A stretch of 64,000 bases of DNA from Sporosarcina trichiuri (GCF_030406775.1 NZ_CP129119.1:468001-532000), one strand, 5' to 3'; shown: positions 45,345 to 55,864, numbered from the stretch's first letter. The notes: generated by a model from the sequence alone, not told the origin. Program-made: numbers and translations.

Positions 45345-46511
45345 CTACTGCCGCTGCTGCTCGTTCCGTATGTAATGCAGCGACCTGCCCATCACTTGTG
45401 CATTTTTCTCCTCGATCTCCTGTTTGCGCGGAATCGGCGGATACAGTGGGTCGGGATCTTCCCACGTCTCGATGAAAGGGACAGGGGACTCCGGCTGCCA
45501 GCGGGCGAGCCATTCTTCCGGAAGCGGTCCTGCAGGTGCTGGCAGCTGTTTCATGGCGAACCAGATATGCGACCACGCACGCGGTACGACCCGCCATATA
45601 TCATAGCCGCCACCGCCGACCGCAATCCATCTCCCCCCGCAATACTCTTCTGCGACTTCTCTTGCGATCCTCGGAATCTGCTTGTAGAGTTCCATCGTCC
45701 CGTACAAATGCGTCAGCGGATCGAAGTAATGGGCATCCGCACCATTCTGTGTGAGGATGACGTCCGGCTTGAACCACTCCGCGACTTCCCGTATGGCAGT
45801 TTCATAGATGGAGAGGAACGATTCATCCTCTGTGAATGCATCGATCGGGAAATTGAATGACGTTCCGTATCCTTTGCCATTTCCGCGCTCTGTCACATGG
45901 CCTGTTCCCGGGAACAAGTAGCGGCCGGTCTCATGGATGGACAGTGTGCAGACGTTTTCATCGTCATAAAAAGACCATTGGACACCATCCCCGTGATGTG
46001 CATCCGTGTCCACATATAGGACACGTGCATTGTAATTCTTCTGCAAGTAGCGGATGGCGACAGAACTGTCATTGTACACGCAAAAGCCTGATGCTTTGCC
46101 CTGGAATCCGTGGTGGAGGCCGCCGCCCAGATTCAGCGCATAGCGGGCGCGTCCCTGCATCACTTCATCGACCGCTGTCAGGGTGCCGCCGACCAGCATG
46201 GCACTGGCCTCGTGCATATTCGGGAAGATCGGGGTGTCTTCCGTCCCGATTCCATAGACAGCACCGATTTCTGGACCGACTTCACCCCGTCCGGCTTTTT
46301 TTACCATCTCGATGAATTTCGGTTCGTGGACAAGCAGCAATTCTTCATCGGTGGCGACCCGCGGAACGACGATATCGCTGTCTGTAATGGCATTCATTTC
46401 TTTCAGCAGGTCCAGCGTCAGCACGATCCTTTTTTGGTTGAATGGGTGCGAATCCGAAAACGAATAGCCGAGCTGGTCTTCGGAATAGACGAACACAGCA
46501 TCTTTCATCAT
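45345..46511 (-). CDS. acuC: Acetoin utilization protein AcuC (class I/II deacetylase family)
   Basis: 388-residue zinc-dependent deacetylase of the histone deacetylase superfamily. Catalytic features: GGGLHHGFQGKASGFCVYND (tandem His), DTDAHHGDGVQWSFY (zinc Asp/His), LTQNGADAHYFDPLTHL (Asp ligand). In B. subtilis AcuC reverses AcuA-catalysed acetylation of acetyl-CoA synthetase. Starts ATGATGA at 46511, overlapping the acuB stop. Third gene of acuABC. Confidence 0.92.
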   Translation of the reverse strand: MMKDAVFVYSEDQLGYSFSDSHPFNQKRIVLTLDLLKEMNAITDSDIVVPRVATDEELLLVHEPKFIEMVKKAGRGEVGPEIGAVYGIGTEDTPIFPNMHEASAMLVGGTLTAVDEVMQGRARYALNLGGGLHHGFQGKASGFCVYNDSSVAIRYLQKNYNARVLYVDTDAHHGDGVQWSFYDDENVCTLSIHETGRYLFPGTGHVTERGNGKGYGTSFNFPIDAFTEDESFLSIYETAIREVAEWFKPDVILTQNGADAHYFDPLTHLYGTMELYKQIPRIAREVAEEYCGGRWIAVGGGGYDIWRVVPRAWSHIWFAMKQLPAPAGPLPEEWLARWQPESPVPFIETWEDPDPLYPPIPRKQEIEEKNAQVMGRSLHYIRNEQQRQ

Positions 46512-47152
46512 ACGCCTGTCCCTGGGAAGTTCGGCCACAGCACATCGAATCCCTGTTCTTTCAGTCCGTCGATGATGGCGATCGGATTCATCGTTTTTAT
46601 GCGGATGACGAGGATTTTGCTGGCGTCGTTCTCCTTGTCCGGATAGACGAGGACACTCTGGACATTCGTCTGGAACTCGTGAAACACTTTCGAAACCTCA
46701 TACAGGATCCCGGGTACGTTCGGAACGCGCACTTCGATCTGGGAGCCGGGCTGATGGGCGCCGGTCAGTTCAATATACTTATAGAGCAGATCGGTTTCCG
46801 TAATGATGCCGACGAGCCGGTCATTGGACACGACCGGCAGGCAGCCGATCTGGTTGTGATAGAAGACGAGAGCCGATTCCTCCACGAAGTCCATCGGATG
46901 TGCGGTGATCGGGTGTTTCACCATGCACTCAGCGAGAGGCATGGCGAAGACCGGAGTCTGGTCTTCCTGTTTTCCATAAGGAAGGATTTCCTTCAGGTCA
47001 CGGTCCGTGAAGATCCCGACGAGCTGTGTCCCGTCCTCGGTGATCGGCAGATGCCGGATATGGTGCTTCCTCATGATGTCCGCTGCGTCTTTCACCGTAT
47101 GGGAGGGCGACAGTGTAATCACATCAGTTTGCATGATTTCTTCCAGCAGCAT
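46508..47152 (-). CDS. acuB: Acetoin utilization protein AcuB (CBS pair plus ACT domain)
   Basis: 214 residues: two CBS motifs (about 1-60 and 75-130; IRHLPITEDGTQLVGIFTDRDL and IGCLPVVSNDRLVGIITETDLL), then an ACT-like domain (about 140-205, IEVRVPNVPGILYEVSKVFHEFQTNV). A nucleotide- or metabolite-sensing partner in the acu cluster; exact ligand not established. AAGAAGGGATACT precedes the ATG. Middle gene of acuABC; stop overlaps acuC. Confidence 0.93.
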   Translation of the reverse strand: MLLEEIMQTDVITLSPSHTVKDAADIMRKHHIRHLPITEDGTQLVGIFTDRDLKEILPYGKQEDQTPVFAMPLAECMVKHPITAHPMDFVEESALVFYHNQIGCLPVVSNDRLVGIITETDLLYKYIELTGAHQPGSQIEVRVPNVPGILYEVSKVFHEFQTNVQSVLVYPDKENDASKILVIRIKTMNPIAIIDGLKEQGFDVLWPNFPGTGV

Positions 47153-47167
47153 AGTATCCCTTCTTTC

Positions 47168-47809
47168 TCAGTATAAAAACCGGTTCTTGAATCGCAGGCT
47201 GTCGAATCGCTGGACGTCTTCCTGGGAGATCCGGCTGCCGATGCGGGCCATCAGGCAATTTGCCGGATGCGAACAGATTTCCGGGTCATCCGTCGCGTAA
47301 TACTCAAGCCCGCCGTTTTGCATCATCTTCTCCATGACTTTCCGGTATTCCCAGACATTCAGCTTTGTCCCTTTCAGATCCCAATGCCAGTAATACTCCG
47401 TCGTAATTACAATATAGTCTTCCATGGCGTCATCCATCATTGATACTTCGAGCAATGCTTTGCCGACACCCCCGCCGCGGTACTTGGCGATCACTTCGAT
47501 GGCACCCAATTCGATCAGGTTATCCATATTCCCTTCCGACCATCTTTCAAGCGGATCGGGATGCAGATAGGTGACATACCCTACGATCTCATCCTGATCG
47601 CGTGCGATGATGATCCGGCCTTCAGGAAGCTTGGAAATGCCGATCAGTGCCTCCTTCTGCTGCTTCGCAGGACGAAAGGCGACCAGCCCTTCATGGAACG
47701 AATAGCTTTCGAGATCGGAAGTGCGGATTGGTCCTTCTATGATAAGGTTCCCATTCTTATGCTTCAATTCAAGTGCATTGTACGTTTTTCTGTGCTCCAA
47801 CAACTTCAC
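47168..47809 (-). CDS. acuA: Protein acetyltransferase AcuA (GNAT)
   Basis: 213-residue GNAT acetyltransferase. Acetyl-CoA loop KYRGGGVGKALLEVSM, and a family-specific N-terminus KTYNALELKHKNGNLIIEGP and FRPAKQQKEALI. In B. subtilis AcuA acetylates the catalytic lysine of AcsA and turns it off. The start is uncertain: GTG 47809 has no space for the AAGGCGG behind it, and TTG 47803 or 47800 would fit better and match the B. subtilis N-terminus as I recall it. First gene of acuABC, divergent from acsA. Confidence 0.9.
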   Translation of the reverse strand: MKLLEHRKTYNALELKHKNGNLIIEGPIRTSDLESYSFHEGLVAFRPAKQQKEALIGISKLPEGRIIIARDQDEIVGYVTYLHPDPLERWSEGNMDNLIELGAIEVIAKYRGGGVGKALLEVSMMDDAMEDYIVITTEYYWHWDLKGTKLNVWEYRKVMEKMMQNGGLEYYATDDPEICSHPANCLMARIGSRISQEDVQRFDSLRFKNRFLY

Positions 47810-47978
47810 CGCCTTGTGCTGTTAGTCCTTCTGCTATCAGTATACATGAATTTGAAAGACAGTTACCCTCAATTTCCAACAAAACAGGGAACAGTCCAAA
47901 GAATATTAATTGTTTGCTAATTCATTTCGGATTCATGTAGAATAAAACGTGTTAGTACATATTTAAGGGGGTGCTGTT

Positions 47979-49697
47979 ATGGTTACAAAAATCATTCCGG
48001 CGCAAGGAACGGATTACCAGATGGATAACTATGACGAGCTCGTCAAAAACTTTGATTGGAAGGAAGCTGAAAAGGAATTCAGCTGGTATGAGACCGGGAA
48101 GGTGAACATCGCACATGAGGCGATCGACCGTCATGCGGAATCGTACCGTAAAAACAAGGTGGCCTTGTTCTATAAGGACGGGGAACGGCACGAATCCTAC
48201 ACATACGGAGATATGAAAAAGTATTCCAATCAGGCGGCAAATGTATTCAAGAATTGCTCGACGCTTGAGAAAGGCGACCGTATTTTCATCTTCATGCCGC
48301 GTTCGCCCGAATTATATTTTGCGCTGCTCGGAGCGCTGAAAGTCGGCGCGATCGCCGGTCCGCTGTTCGAGGCATTCATGGAAGGCGCGGTGTATGACCG
48401 TCTCGATGACAGTGATGCCAAGGCGATCGTGACGACACCTGAACTGGTCGACCGCATCCCTGTCGACCGGCTGCCTCATCTGGAAACTGTCTTTGTCGTG
48501 GGGGACAACGTGACAGAAGAAGGAAAAGTGATCGATTTCAATAAACATTTCAAAAAAGCTTCCAAGCAGTTCGACGTGGAATGGCTCGAACGGGAGTCGC
48601 CGACATTGCTCCACTATACGTCAGGCTCGACTGGGAAACCGAAAGGCGTTCTGCATGTACAGGAAGCGATGGTGCAGCAGATCCAGACTGCGAAATGGGT
48701 GCTGGATCTGCGGGAGACCGATGTCTTCTGGTGCACGGCCGATCCGGGCTGGGTCACCGGTACGGCATACGGAATCTTCGGACCGTTCCTTGCGGGCGCA
48801 ACGAATCTGATCGTCGGCGGCCGTTTCTCGACGGACAGCTGGTATGGAGCCATCGAGGAATTCGGCGTGACTGTCTGGTACAGTGCACCGACCGCTTTCC
48901 GAATGCTGATGGGTGCAGGTGCAGCCGCGATGGAAGGGCATGACCTATCGTCCTTGCGGCATATCCTGTCCGTCGGGGAACCGCTCAATCCGGAAGTCGT
49001 CCGCTGGGGGATGGAGACATTCCATATGCGCATCCATGATACATGGTGGATGACGGAGACCGGCGCCCAGATGATCTGCAACTTCGGTTCGCTTCCACTG
49101 AAGCCCGGCTCGATGGGCAAACCGGTTCCGGGTATCGAAGCAGCCATCGTAGACGACCAAGGGAACGTCCTGCCGCCGAACCGGATGGGCAATCTGGCAC
49201 TCCGTAAAGGCTGGCCGGCGATGATGCGGGCCATCTGGAATAATCCGGAGAAATATGATTCGTACTTCCTGAACGATGAATGGTATGTCTCCGGTGATTC
49301 CGCTTATATGGATGAAGACGGGTATTTCTTCTTCCAGGGCCGTGTGGATGATGTCATCATGACGAGCGGGGAGCGGGTCGGACCTTTCGAAATCGAAAGT
49401 AAACTGCTCGAGCACCCGGCAATCGTCGAGGCAGGGGTCATCGGCAAGCCGGATCCCGTGCGCGGAGAAATCATCAAGGCGTTCATCGCCCTGCAGGACG
49501 GTTATGAGCCATCCGATGAGCTGAAGGAAGACATCCGCCAATTCGTGAAGAAAGAGCTGGCGGGCCACGCTGCTCCGCGGGAAATCGAGTTCAAGGACAA
49601 ATTGCCGAAAACACGGAGCGGTAAAATCATGCGCCGCGTGCTGAAAGCCTGGGAGCTTGACCTGCCGACAGGTGATTTGTCGACAATGGAAGACTGA
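47979..49697 (+). CDS. acsA: Acetyl-CoA synthetase
   Basis: 572-residue AMP-forming acetyl-CoA synthetase. Motifs: LLHYTSGSTGKPKGVLH (P-loop), WWMTETGAQMIC, YVSGDSAYMDEDGYFFFQGRVDDVI, and the catalytic, acetylatable lysine in KLPKTRSGKIMRRVLKAW. Scavenges acetate. Divergent acuABC supplies the acetyltransferase and deacetylase that set its activity. A possible promoter is TTGCTA (47914) with TAGAAT (47938). I found no convincing cre site in the 170-bp divergent region. Confidence 0.96.
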   Translation: MVTKIIPAQGTDYQMDNYDELVKNFDWKEAEKEFSWYETGKVNIAHEAIDRHAESYRKNKVALFYKDGERHESYTYGDMKKYSNQAANVFKNCSTLEKGDRIFIFMPRSPELYFALLGALKVGAIAGPLFEAFMEGAVYDRLDDSDAKAIVTTPELVDRIPVDRLPHLETVFVVGDNVTEEGKVIDFNKHFKKASKQFDVEWLERESPTLLHYTSGSTGKPKGVLHVQEAMVQQIQTAKWVLDLRETDVFWCTADPGWVTGTAYGIFGPFLAGATNLIVGGRFSTDSWYGAIEEFGVTVWYSAPTAFRMLMGAGAAAMEGHDLSSLRHILSVGEPLNPEVVRWGMETFHMRIHDTWWMTETGAQMICNFGSLPLKPGSMGKPVPGIEAAIVDDQGNVLPPNRMGNLALRKGWPAMMRAIWNNPEKYDSYFLNDEWYVSGDSAYMDEDGYFFFQGRVDDVIMTSGERVGPFEIESKLLEHPAIVEAGVIGKPDPVRGEIIKAFIALQDGYEPSDELKEDIRQFVKKELAGHAAPREIEFKDKLPKTRSGKIMRRVLKAWELDLPTGDLSTMED

Positions 49698-49705
49698 GAA
49701 ATCTC

Positions 49706-49749
49706 AAAAAAACTGGGCACCCCCGAATATGGGAGTGCCCAGTTTTTTC
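49706..49749. terminator. Bidirectional terminator between acsA and the PBP gene
   Basis: AACTGGGCAC pairs with GTGCCCAGTT, with A run left and T run right. Confidence 0.88.
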
Positions 49750-49784
49750 AATTGTGAAGGAGACAGGGAAGGGGGCGACTTGCA

Positions 49785-52700
49785 TCAGTTGCCGCCTTCT
49801 TTGTCTTTTCCTTTATCCTTATCACCGTCTGCCGGAGGATTCGGTTTCTTGTTGCTGTCGCTTCCATTGGCAGGCGGCTTCGGTTTACTGTCGCCATTGG
49901 TGTTTCCGTTATTATTGTTGTTGCCGCTGTTCCCGTTGTTATTGGAAGGGGGATTCGGTTTTCCGTCTCCGCCATTATTCGCAGGCGGCTTCGGTTTGGC
50001 CGTTGTATCGCCTCCGGACGCCGGCGGTTCAGATTTGTCTTCATCTCCGCCGCTGTCTGAATCACCGCCTGGCGGAGTGGCGGATGGTTGTTCCGGTGCG
50101 GGAGCCGCCGCTGCACCTGTCACGGCATTCGAAGGGCCGGAAACCTTACCGGTTATATCGACCGCGCGGACAGTATACGTACCGCCGCCCATCGGGAAGG
50201 ACAGCGATTGGCCATCAATCACCGTGCCGACACGTGTGCCGCCATTGTAGACGTAATATCCGATGACGTCATTCGACGGGGATGGTGTCCACGTAAGGAC
50301 AGAACCGTTTTGCGAGGCCGAAACGCCTGCCGGTGCCACGCTGTCCGCCGGGAACACAGCGCCCGAGACGACACGTGATGTGAAAGCCGAATTCGCAGGG
50401 AACAGTTTCGATGCATCGCCGCCAAGTGGACCGAGCATCCGCTTGATGAACTTTTCATTGACACCTGTCCCGCCGGCGGTGATAAACTCCCGCGGTGTGG
50501 ACGGCAGAGCTGCATACCGTTTACCTTTGACGGACACAGAAGATGACGAAATGATACTGTCATCCGGTTTGTTCGGAAGCATCGCATTCGCATTGAACAA
50601 GTCGGACCGGACCAGACCGGCGGACGAACAGGCGGCCGATGGGGCCAGTCCTGAAATTCCGCAGAACGAACGCGTCACAACCCCTTTCGGCTGCTGGAAG
50701 CGTGCCTCTTTACCAACGGTCGCCGGTCGTGCCTGGTTGACGGCATTCATCATCTTGGCGTACAACGTAGTGGTCCGGGTGTTCGTCGTGCCGTATTGTG
50801 CATTGCCCGGCCCCTGCAGAGAGAGGGTCTGGTATTTGTAACCGAGCCAGATACCAAGAGTGACATTCGGATTGTATCCGACGAGCCAGGAGTCGGAGTA
50901 ACTCGAACTCGTACCGGTCTTCGAAGCGATATCCAGGTTGAAGTTCAGCTGACGTGTCATATTGGCTCCGGTTCCTTCACGCGCCGAGTCACGGAGCATG
51001 TCTGTAATCATATAGGCAGTCGCAGGGCTGAATACTTCAGTCGGGTCGGCTTTGTGCTGGTAAATCACTTTGCCGTGCTTATCAACGATCTTGTCGATAA
51101 TGTAAGGATCATTATGGACACCGCCATTTGCAAATGTTGAATAAGCAGAAGTATTCTGCTCAACTGTTGTACCGTATTTCAGACCGCCCAGGGCAGCAGC
51201 CGGGATCTCGTAGTCCAAAGGATGAAGTTTGTCATATCCCATCTTTTTCAGGTATTCGGCAGGTCTGCGGTTCAGAATATCGTAATATAGCCGCACCGCC
51301 GCCAAGTTCTGCGAAGTGGCAAGTGCCTGCCGGGCAGGGATGATACCGAGTTCCTGAGAGGCCAGGAAGTTTGACGGTTCCCATCCTTTATAATTGAACT
51401 TCACGTCTACAACCGGACTGCCTGCTCCTATGGCACCATATTCAATAGCAGGACCATACACGAGCAGCGGTTTGATAGTCGAACCAGGTGAGCGATAAGC
51501 CTGCGTGGCATGATTCGTCTTTTCAAGCTGGTAATCGCGGCCGCCGACAAACGCAAGTATTCTGCCGGTCTTATTGTCTAAGAGCATAGCGCCTACTTGA
51601 GCGGGCAGCTTCTCCTTTGTTTTTTTGTCCGTGTATGTGAAGCCATATTGCGTATAGTTGTCGGCCACGTCATTCAGCGTATTATAGAGGGTCATGTCCA
51701 CAGTAGAGTAGATCTTGTACCCATCATTCCGCATAGATCGTTCAGCTAAGATATTATACTTTCCCCTAAGTTTCTTGTCCTCTTTCAGACGGGCTGCGTC
51801 AACTCCATCTTCTTCAGCCAGAATGTCGGATAGTGCATCGATCGTTTCTCTCTGGATCTCATCAGTCAGATATTCGATACGGTCCTTCGGCGCTTTCGCA
51901 GGCGCCCGGAAGTCTTTCGTGATGTCATAAGCAATCGCTTCATTGTATTCTTTTTCCGTAATGTAATTGGTCTCCCGCATCCGGAACAGCACGGTTTTCA
52001 TGCGGTTGACGCCCGGACGCAGTCCCGCTTCGTCTTTCAGCCCTTTTTTGCCGTTGTAGAATGGCGTGTAGGCGTATGGTGCCTGAGGGATGCCGGCGAT
52101 GTAGGCAGCCTGCGCAAGGTTCAGGTCCTTTGCCTTCTTATCGAAGATCCCCTCCGCCGCCGCTTCGATGCCGGCGACGTTACCGCCATTCGAATTCCGG
52201 CCGTACGGGATGATATTCAGATAGGCTTCCAGTATTTCGTCCTTCGTCATGAAGTGCTCGAGCCGCATGGCCAGCAGCAGTTCCTTCGCTTTCCGCTCAT
52301 AGGAGATCTCATTCGTCAGGATCTGGTTCTTGATGAGCTGCTGGGTCAGTGTCGAGCCGCCGGTCTGGCTGTCGGAGTTCGTGACGTCCTGGAAAAGACC
52401 GCGGAATACAGCTTTCGGAACGATTCCGTTATGCGTGTTGAAGTATTCGTCCTCTGTTGCATAGACGGCATTGATGACATGCGGCGAAACATCTGCAAGC
52501 TTTACTTCTTTCCTGTCGATATCCGACCGCACTTTCCTCAAGTATTTCCCATTGGTGTAGATTTCGGAGGTCTCTTCGTAGCTGAAGATTTCGCTGCGCA
52601 TTTCGTCTTTGGAGCGCAGCGGCTCCTTGCTGACGAGAGAGGCGAAGTAGCCGGCTCCGACCGAAGCGCCGAAGACAGTCAATGTCAAACCGATTACTAA

Positions 52701-52826
52701 GAAAAGCAAAAATAGATTCCAGATGACGCCTGATGCGATCCGGGTGTTTTTCGCCCATTTGGTTTTCTTTATCGTTTCGAATTTATGTTCTAGTTCGTCA
52801 ACACGTTTCTTTTCATGTTTAGTCAA
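49785..52826 (-). CDS. Class A penicillin-binding protein (PBP1a type)
   Basis: 1013 residues. Short cytoplasmic coiled segment, one membrane anchor (about 35-60), a GT51 glycosyltransferase (catalytic Glu in ATEDEYFNTHNG, TGGSTLTQQLIKN, AYLNIIPYGRN), a transpeptidase with active Ser in SPGSTIKP, SQN and KTGTSSSYSDSW, a fibronectin type III-like domain (about 870-950), and a C-terminal disordered Pro/Asn/Gly/Lys tail. TTG 52826 behind AGGGGGGAACGAA chosen over an ATG eight codons earlier with no ribosome binding site. Polymerises and crosslinks peptidoglycan. Confidence 0.93.
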   Translation of the reverse strand: MTKHEKKRVDELEHKFETIKKTKWAKNTRIASGVIWNLFLLFLVIGLTLTVFGASVGAGYFASLVSKEPLRSKDEMRSEIFSYEETSEIYTNGKYLRKVRSDIDRKEVKLADVSPHVINAVYATEDEYFNTHNGIVPKAVFRGLFQDVTNSDSQTGGSTLTQQLIKNQILTNEISYERKAKELLLAMRLEHFMTKDEILEAYLNIIPYGRNSNGGNVAGIEAAAEGIFDKKAKDLNLAQAAYIAGIPQAPYAYTPFYNGKKGLKDEAGLRPGVNRMKTVLFRMRETNYITEKEYNEAIAYDITKDFRAPAKAPKDRIEYLTDEIQRETIDALSDILAEEDGVDAARLKEDKKLRGKYNILAERSMRNDGYKIYSTVDMTLYNTLNDVADNYTQYGFTYTDKKTKEKLPAQVGAMLLDNKTGRILAFVGGRDYQLEKTNHATQAYRSPGSTIKPLLVYGPAIEYGAIGAGSPVVDVKFNYKGWEPSNFLASQELGIIPARQALATSQNLAAVRLYYDILNRRPAEYLKKMGYDKLHPLDYEIPAAALGGLKYGTTVEQNTSAYSTFANGGVHNDPYIIDKIVDKHGKVIYQHKADPTEVFSPATAYMITDMLRDSAREGTGANMTRQLNFNLDIASKTGTSSSYSDSWLVGYNPNVTLGIWLGYKYQTLSLQGPGNAQYGTTNTRTTTLYAKMMNAVNQARPATVGKEARFQQPKGVVTRSFCGISGLAPSAACSSAGLVRSDLFNANAMLPNKPDDSIISSSSVSVKGKRYAALPSTPREFITAGGTGVNEKFIKRMLGPLGGDASKLFPANSAFTSRVVSGAVFPADSVAPAGVSASQNGSVLTWTPSPSNDVIGYYVYNGGTRVGTVIDGQSLSFPMGGGTYTVRAVDITGKVSGPSNAVTGAAAAPAPEQPSATPPGGDSDSGGDEDKSEPPASGGDTTAKPKPPANNGGDGKPNPPSNNNGNSGNNNNNGNTNGDSKPKPPANGSDSNKKPNPPADGDKDKGKDKEGGN

Positions 52827-52889
52827 TTCGTTCCCCCCTAAAAATCTCATTAATTATAGCATAATGTGCTGGCAATTGACGAAATTAGT

Positions 52890-52917
52890 TTGACAAATTT
52901 CCAATTTGGCTTACAAT
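52890..52917 (+). promoter_or_regulatory. Promoter of the tyrS T-box transcript
   Basis: TTGACA (52890-52895), 16-bp spacer, TACAAT (52912-52917); start near 52924. Confidence 0.75.
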
Positions 52918-52923
52918 GTGAGA

Positions 52924-54461
<1,538 letters not shown>

Positions 54462-54463
54462 TG

Positions 54464-54511
54464 AAAAGCAGGAAACCGGCCAGTGATGTGCCGGTTTCCT
54501 GCTTTTTTTAG
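54464..54511 (+). terminator. Terminator of tyrS
   Basis: AAAGCAGGAAACCGGC pairs with GCCGGTTTCCTGCTTT, followed by a T run. Confidence 0.9.
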
Positions 54512-54536
54512 GTGATTCGCTGATGTTTGTTCATTA

Positions 54537-54627
54537 GAATTGTGGTTGGATGCCGATGAATTCAGCGATCTGTCCGATTCACCGTGCCAAGTGTCCGATA
54601 TCTCCAGCGAACTGTCCGATATGCCTA
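54537..54627. repeat. 21-bp intergenic repeat module 1 (family B)
   Basis: A 34-bp head (54537-54570) followed by TGTCCGAT cores at 54571, 54592 and 54613, each exactly 21 bp apart, ending in the tail TGTCCGATATGCCTA. Head and tail recur in module 2 at 54746-54878. Lies between the converging terminators of tyrS and rpsD. The DNA between the modules (54628-54745) holds an inverted repeat GTCCATG/CATGGAC (54673-54701) but no gene. Confidence 0.82.
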
Positions 54628-54745
54628 GGACAACCCCTGGCTTGTTTTTTCTGCGCGCCAGAAGGACGTCCTGTCCATGGCCAGCTGCCGCGTGCATGGA
54701 CGGCACCGACAGGAAACGAGCGTAAGCGAGCACAAGCCATCGCTT

Positions 54746-54878
54746 GAATTGTGCCTGGATGCCGATACATTCAGCGATCTGTCCGATACGCCGTGCGAAG
54801 TGTCCGATAACTCTGGCGAAGTGTCCGATAGTGCACGGCAACTGTCCGATACCGCTGCCGGAATGTCCGATATGCCTA
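54746..54878. repeat. 21-bp intergenic repeat module 2 (family B)
   Basis: Head 54746-54779 matches the head of module 1 at 30 of 34 positions. TGTCCGAT cores follow at 54780, 54801, 54822, 54843 and 54864, exactly 21 bp apart, and the module ends in the same TGTCCGATATGCCTA tail. The 13-bp spacers share a loose pattern (NCNCNGGCGAAC/G). Open frames across it only yield heptad peptides such as VSDTSPEL-like repeats and are not considered genes. Confidence 0.82.
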
Positions 54879-54898
54879 TCACGGCATGGCACTGGAAC

Positions 54899-54930
54899 AC
54901 AAAAAACCCTTCCGGAAAATCCGGAAGGGC
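54899..54930 (-). terminator. Terminator of rpsD
   Basis: CCCTTCCGG (54907-54915) pairs with CCGGAAGGG (54921-54929); read leftward it ends in a T run. Confidence 0.88.
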
Positions 54931-54942
54931 AGGTACTGCTTA

Positions 54943-55545
54943 TTAACGAGAGTAGAATTCAACGATAAGAGCTTCGTTGATCTCTGCAGACAATTCGCTG
55001 CGCTCAGGAAGACGTACGAATGTACCGACTTTCGTGTCCGGGTTGAACGATACGAATTCTGGAACGTAGTTGTTCACTTCGATGGATTCGTTGATCACAT
55101 CAAGGTTCTGGGACTTTTCACGAAGTGAAATTTCCTGACCTGGTTTAACGCTGTAAGACGGGATGTCTACGCGCTTGCCGTCAACGAGGACGTGTCCGTG
55201 GTTGACAAGCTGGCGAGCTGCACGGCGTGTGCGTGCAAGACCCATGCGGTAAACAACGTTGTCCAGGCGAGTTTCAAGAAGGATCATGAAGTTTTCACCG
55301 TGGATACCTTGCATTTTGCCGGCTTTGTTGAACAATGTGCGGAACTGGCGCTCATTGACACCGTACATGAAACGGAGCTTTTGTTTTTCCTGTTGCTGAA
55401 GACCGTATTCAGAAAGCTTTTTACGCTGGTTCGGACCGTGCTGACCCGGAGCGTATGGACGCTTTTCGATTTCTTTTCCTGTGCCTGTCAGGGAAATACC
55501 AAGACGGCGGGATTGTTTCCAAGATGGACCTGTATAACGAGCCAT
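54943..55545 (-). CDS. rpsD: 30S ribosomal protein S4
   Basis: 200 residues: [26 protein letters not shown]-terminus of the S4 class without zinc cysteines, and the S4 RNA-binding domain ([46 protein letters not shown]). A 16S rRNA primary binder that nucleates 30S assembly; in Bacillus it represses its own mRNA through the leader. GAGGAGGAGTCATTC precedes the ATG. Monocistronic with a structured leader upstream. Confidence 0.98.
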   Translation of the reverse strand: MARYTGPSWKQSRRLGISLTGTGKEIEKRPYAPGQHGPNQRKKLSEYGLQQQEKQKLRFMYGVNERQFRTLFNKAGKMQGIHGENFMILLETRLDNVVYRMGLARTRRAARQLVNHGHVLVDGKRVDIPSYSVKPGQEISLREKSQNLDVINESIEVNNYVPEFVSFNPDTKVGTFVRLPERSELSAEINEALIVEFYSR

Positions 55546-55728
55546 GAATGACTCCTCCTCTGTTGGTTTTATTTTGTTGTAAAATAAGACCAGATGCGTT
55601 CAATCACTGGGCCATTCTGTTTTCATGCATCTTCGCCTCTGCAGCCAAGAGGTTACACGATACCCCTCACATATGTAGGAACAGACTGGGCGACAGCAAA
55701 CACACAACTGCTGCGATTATTTTACACA
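55546..55728 (-). promoter_or_regulatory. Structured rpsD leader, probable S4 autoregulatory element
   Basis: The roughly 180-nt leader read leftward begins with TGTAAAATAA and can close on itself with TTATTTTACA (genomic 55717-55726 with 55578-55587, 10 perfect bp), enclosing further hairpins such as GAGGGGT/ACCTCTT. B. subtilis rpsD is known to be autoregulated by S4 through a structured leader; I did not match the exact fold. The rest of the 367-bp gap up to 55912 holds only promoters. Confidence 0.5.
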
Positions 55729-55734
55729 AAAAAC

Positions 55735-55763
55735 AGCATACCAAGAAAACGGCAGTGCGTCAA
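55735..55763 (-). promoter_or_regulatory. rpsD promoter
   Basis: Read leftward: TTGACG (55763-55758), 17-bp spacer, TATGCT (55740-55735). Confidence 0.65.
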
Positions 55764-55835
55764 GGGATGCTGCACAGTGACTTCCAGACTGTCTAAACAA
55801 AAAGAGTTTATATGAAAAATGTACTAGTTATAAAG

Positions 55836-55864
55836 TTGCATTTTAGCCGATATAGGTATAGAAT
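55836..55864 (+). promoter_or_regulatory. Promoter of the GAF-GGDEF gene
   Basis: TTGCAT (55836-55841), 17-bp spacer, TAGAAT (55859-55864), 48 bp before the start codon. Confidence 0.6.

Noticed and set aside
47810..47978. cre site between acuA and acsA
   Set aside because: Expected from B. subtilis, but no sequence in this gap fits the consensus well enough.
54537..54878. CRISPR array
   Set aside because: The period is only 21 bp with an 8-bp constant core and similar, not unique, spacers; no cas genes nearby.
54625..54900. Heptad-repeat protein genes across the 21-bp repeats
   Set aside because: Open frames exist in several frames on both strands because 21 is a multiple of three; no good ribosome binding site, and they sit between two terminators.
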